Shown: piece by piece, positions 60,808 through 64,000 of the stretch
Numbering within the stretch: position 1 is the stretch's first letter
How the letters are laid out: the number at the start of each line of letters is the position of its first letter
Source: Owenia fusiformis
Lineage: Eukaryota > Annelida > Polychaeta > Sabellida > Oweniidae
NCBI GenBank assembly: GCA_903813345.2
Contig: CAIIXF020000012.1
Span: 6,535,615 to 6,599,614, forward strand
Direction of reading: 5' to 3'
DNA: 64,000 nucleotides
Position numbers and translations under genes: made by a program
The notes under the pieces: model-generated
Told to the model about the DNA's origin: nothing
Database searches by the model: none
What the model saw: the letters and a program-made list of their open reading frames with translations, nothing else

Positions 60808-61278
60808 TATGCTCAGATTTTTTCAGACATTGCAAAAGATTATGAACAGTGTCGCTCAAAAGAATTTTGCATGGGGTTATCAACGGTGAAATAGTCAAAA
60901 CTAAACATTTTCCAATTCATTTGACCTGCATAAGCACCTGCCTTTATCTCCATTTGTTATCATACTATCTATAATTTTTCACTCAACTACCAACTTGAAA
61001 TACTCATGAAATACTCCTGTAATTAATTTTACTCTCTCTCTCTCTCTGAAAATAGCCACGCTTGGTAGTTATTTTAAGAATATAGATTATTTGAAATACT
61101 GTGTTCTGATTGGCGGAATTCAGATAAAGTTCTCTAGCTCCGTGTGAATGTATACAGATGTGTCCCTTTTTGAAGTATTTCTAGCAATACGGCGCTTCGT
61201 AGTGGCCTAACATATATGAAAAGGTATCAACTTCATATTTTACAATTCTGAAGCCGACACTGATATTGTACAATTATT

Positions 61279-62437
61279 CTATACATCGCATGTATAATGG
61301 CTTAACAGGTATTCGGTAATTTCATCAATTACACGTTCCCTTTCACCATTTTTGTATTCAAATATCTTAGTGGAATCACCAACAATTGGCAGTAATTCAA
61401 TATCCTCAACAGTTCCACCATATTTCCGCTCGTTTGTTAATCCAGTCTTGCCTTTCGGTTGCGTTTTGATCCATAGAATATCAACATTATCATTCCTAAG
61501 TTTTTTCGACTCCTTTATATTGTGTTTGCGCGTGCGTATTGGCGACGTCCAACCATCTCCTATGAAGATCAAGACGTCCTTGAACGCCCCGTCATCTCGA
61601 TCATTCTCCCCATTGAAATAGCCCCTCGACATACGCATCGCTCGGTAAGGTATTGTCCTGCAAGATAGGGAGGCTGTTTTTAGGTTATTCAACCTGGAGA
61701 GAATTGTTGATACATCTGCATTCGGTATAAAGTCCATTTTGCTCTGAACATCGACATATTTGCCAAAGGAAAATGCACCGAATCTTGCACCTGCAATATC
61801 TGATATTTGAAAACTTCTTGCGATGTCTATAATTAGATTCACTTGGTCAGCTTTCACATTCCCATGTAGAGAGCAAGAAGCATCGTTTGCAAAGACGATA
61901 TCTGCACACACTGAAATCAAAATATATAGAATATAGTATAACTCGTTTTTCCTGATCTTTTGATTTACATACGATGTGTATTGCTTTTGAAGCAGAAATA
62001 ACTTCATGAAGAAATAGTCAAACTTGGTAGATTGTAAATGCACATACAATATGTCTTTTAAACGTCATTCTTAGCTACACATTTAAAAATTAGTATGATT
62101 GTGGGTAACAAACACTTCATAAATACATACGTACACTCAAAATTATGTTCACTTATATCAACATCATACCTGCATATTGATTGTCGTCGTGTGCTATTGG
62201 TAAATCGGGCAATGGACCAAGAGGAACAAGAGGAACAACGGTTTTTGGCGCAGGTGGTAGTGTCGTGATTTTTGCTCTTCCACCTCCAGACAGTCCTCCA
62301 TCGGGTATTATGCGCAGCTCATCAAACAGATCGGACCACCCCCTGCTACCTCCATTCGGTTGTGCGAGACTATAACTTATGATTAGCTTGTTTCCCATAC
62401 ATTGTATTAAAAGAAGAATAGTCATTTGATTATACAT
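61279..62437 (-). CDS. Secreted von Willebrand factor A-domain protein (299 residues)
   Basis: Two exons on the minus strand, 62170-62437 and 61279-61910, join in phase (900 nt, 299 residues plus TAG). I chose the ATG at 62437 (MYNQMTILLLIQCMG) because it gives a signal peptide ending near SYSLA; the frame is open slightly further upstream but without an ATG. After a Gly/Pro-rich linker (PPAPKTVVPLVPLGP) comes one vWA domain from about residue 92 to the end: strand DIVFA, MIDAS residues D99, S101 and S103 (NDASCS), FGAFSFG, the MIDAS threonine in SCRTIPYRA and the aspartate in LIFIGDG. The metal site looks complete, so divalent-cation-dependent protein binding in the extracellular space is likely. 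The partner is unknown. It is convergent with the CEMIP-like gene. Confidence 0.85.
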
Positions 62438-63174
62438 CTTTTTGTTGCTAACTGGTAACAAAATTTCAAGTCGAAAATTCAGTCTAAAATACTAACCTGA
62501 TACAACCATACGGTTGTTATATATTTTTGAACTTCAATTAATAAACAGACAAATGTTTGTTAAACTATTATACTGTCAGTCAAGTTATTATTTTGATTGA
62601 GCGACTGTCCATTGTATTCATATTAATAAAGACAGATTCTTATTAGAATGACAAACGTCATAATAAAAATAATTACCTGATTATGTATATAGTGAGTGAA
62701 GTTTCAAACGACGAAATATTAAATAACGCCGTCTCATTATCTGTTTGTTGTTAACTCATAATCAGTCGAGTATGACATCTCTTGTATGCAAAATGACATT
62801 TGGATGTTGTCAGATATATCAAATGTGATGTTCCAGGTCAAGTAAACCGCAGGTTGGCTCAAGTCAAAAAGATCAATCTTTGTTTAGATAGTCCTTGTCG
62901 GCATGTACTTATGTATTGATTATATGTTAATTTTCAGATTAGATTTGTGTATTCTTACCCTTTTCTTACTAATGGGCTCGCAACGCCAGACATCGTATGG
63001 AATTTAACTCCACTATACCTAACCCCTAGAAATGCATAAGATACTCTGTTTGTCTGATGGTATTGTTTAGTATATTTCGAAAGTACCTTATCAACATCTA
63101 ACAGTCATCCGATAGACTATTAATAAGGAACAGACAATTAAAAACAAATAGCATACGCATTACCAATAGGCCAA
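62438..63174. other. Upstream region of the vWA gene; nothing else seen
   Basis: AT-rich DNA without a supported exon or obvious repeat. The promoter of the vWA gene should lie here; no clear TATA box was singled out. Confidence 0.35.
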
Positions 63175-63387
63175 ATGGGTTGCTCATCAACACCAAATGC
63201 AAGGTATAGTATAGTGATTTGGGCCATTTATGTAGCTGGGTCATCGCGTGTGAGAATAATGGAGCTTCACCACCGCCCCACAATAGATCCAGAGGAAATA
63301 AATCTGGTGTTCAAAACAATGCTCGATGAAGAACATGGCAAACTATATCAGGCCACAAAAAATAACATATTCTTTGCTCCCATCTAA
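63175..63387 (+). CDS. Uncertain 70-residue ORF starting MGCSST
   Basis: The ORF begins MGCSSTPNA, a good N-myristoylation and palmitoylation signal, and its second half is charged (TIDPEEINLVFKTMLDEEHG). A possible donor, aaggtatagt, follows residue 9, so this may be the first exon of a gene continuing beyond the window with the rest as intron. It may equally be a chance ORF. No family was recognised. Confidence 0.25.
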   Translation: MGCSSTPNARYSIVIWAIYVAGSSRVRIMELHHRPTIDPEEINLVFKTMLDEEHGKLYQATKNNIFFAPI

Positions 63388-64000
63388 CTGTTCATGCACT
63401 ATGAAAACTATGTATAGGGCCTTGCAGTTTCTGTAAAAGTACTATTCAAAATATAGTTTTACTGTCAATAATATTCTGTGTATTGATCTAATGTGATATT
63501 ACTGTGATCTTGATTTGATGCAACGGGACAATAGCCTAAGTTTTTAAAATAACGACAACCAATTGATTTAGGACATTGTGCATAGTGAAAGATGTTCATA
63601 ACGACATCGCAAATCGGTCGACACTTTTTCTTGTCGACTGGTGTCAAGGCAAACCATAGTTGGTTCCGAAGTGTCTACTATCACTTATAACATAGGCTCT
63701 CACAAGCTTAAGATGTATTAGAATGAGACGACCCGCTTGACAAATTGTCTTTGAAACTAATCCATATATATTATGCTGCATATTCCTCTCGATTTGGAGA
63801 AGCTTCGACCGCGGTTCTGTTGCCGTAGATTAAAGGGATCGAGGCATTGGAAACAAATTAATGTTACATTCAAAAGGTTTTGTCGAGTGTTAATTCTCTA
63901 ATTATATTTGGCCTAAATTTTCGGGTTTAAAAAATGAATGCCACGTACATACAATTAGACACTTTGAATTTATTTCTTTTTAAATTCTAAATGAAATAAA
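63388..64000. other. Window end; no gene seen
   Basis: AT-rich sequence without a supported exon, repeat or RNA gene. If the MGCSST ORF is a first exon, this would be intron. Confidence 0.3.

Larger units (their letters stand above)
58984..61278. other. Intergenic repeats between convergent genes
   Basis: No exon is supported. It contains a tandem duplication with a period of 160 bp (59407-59725: gcttgttcattat start, tctagatgtttgtt middle), an AT-rich region with many attcggtaaat-type words (60035-60560) and a small MITE at 60686-60807 with 26-bp inverted ends (ggactcgatgaattg and inverse). A (ct)n run lies at about 61033-61047. Confidence 0.55.

Overview
The window is eukaryotic, AT-rich genomic DNA from an animal. 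Genes have many short exons with GT-AG introns, several carry secretion or lipidation signals, and the space between them is full of palindromic DNA transposons (MITEs) and tandem repeats. The gene content (a CBM39 glucan-recognition module, an RSKR-type kinase, a C-type lectin, a lineage-type class A GPCR) fits a marine invertebrate, possibly a lophotrochozoan such as a mollusc or brachiopod. That placement is inference; no marker here fixes the species.

Layout. 0.1-1.25 kb: last exons of a C-type lectin-like gene (+). 1.25-6.4 kb: nested transposons and inverted repeats, no convincing gene. 6.5-17.3 kb: a complete 12-exon kinase gene (-), an RSKR (SGK494) homologue of 1427 residues with an N-myristoylation signal and a roughly 1000-residue disordered tail in one 3-kb exon. 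17.5-18.8 kb: tandem MITEs just upstream of it. 19.5-22.5 kb: a complete 5-exon gene (+) for a 275-residue protein starting MGGCC that I do not recognise. 22.5-28.2 kb: repeats only. 28.3-30.1 kb: an intronless GPCR split by a 206-bp palindromic MITE with a 5-bp target duplication. 30.4-31.0 kb: a short ORF resembling the N-terminal part of Crypton/DUF3504-type proteins, between two hairpins. 32.8-42.5 kb: a satellite of about 100 copies of an 85-bp unit, interrupted by an 851-bp hAT element. 42.5-47 kb: satellite remnants, MITEs and a duplicated block carrying CRE sites. 47.0-59.0 kb: a complete 21-exon gene (+) for a secreted 1094-residue CEMIP/TMEM2-type protein (G8 domain, beta-helix) with an N-terminal CBM39 module. 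59-61.2 kb: repeats. 61.3-62.4 kb: a 2-exon secreted von Willebrand factor A protein (-). 62.4-64 kb: one uncertain small ORF.

The spliced models were built by hand from splice sites and phase. The kinase, MGGCC, CEMIP-like and vWA models each sum to a length divisible by three with no internal stop, which strongly supports them. The genes do not form an evident pathway. Three encode probable secreted or carbohydrate-binding proteins (C-type lectin, CBM39-CEMIP, vWA), and two have lipid-anchored N termini.
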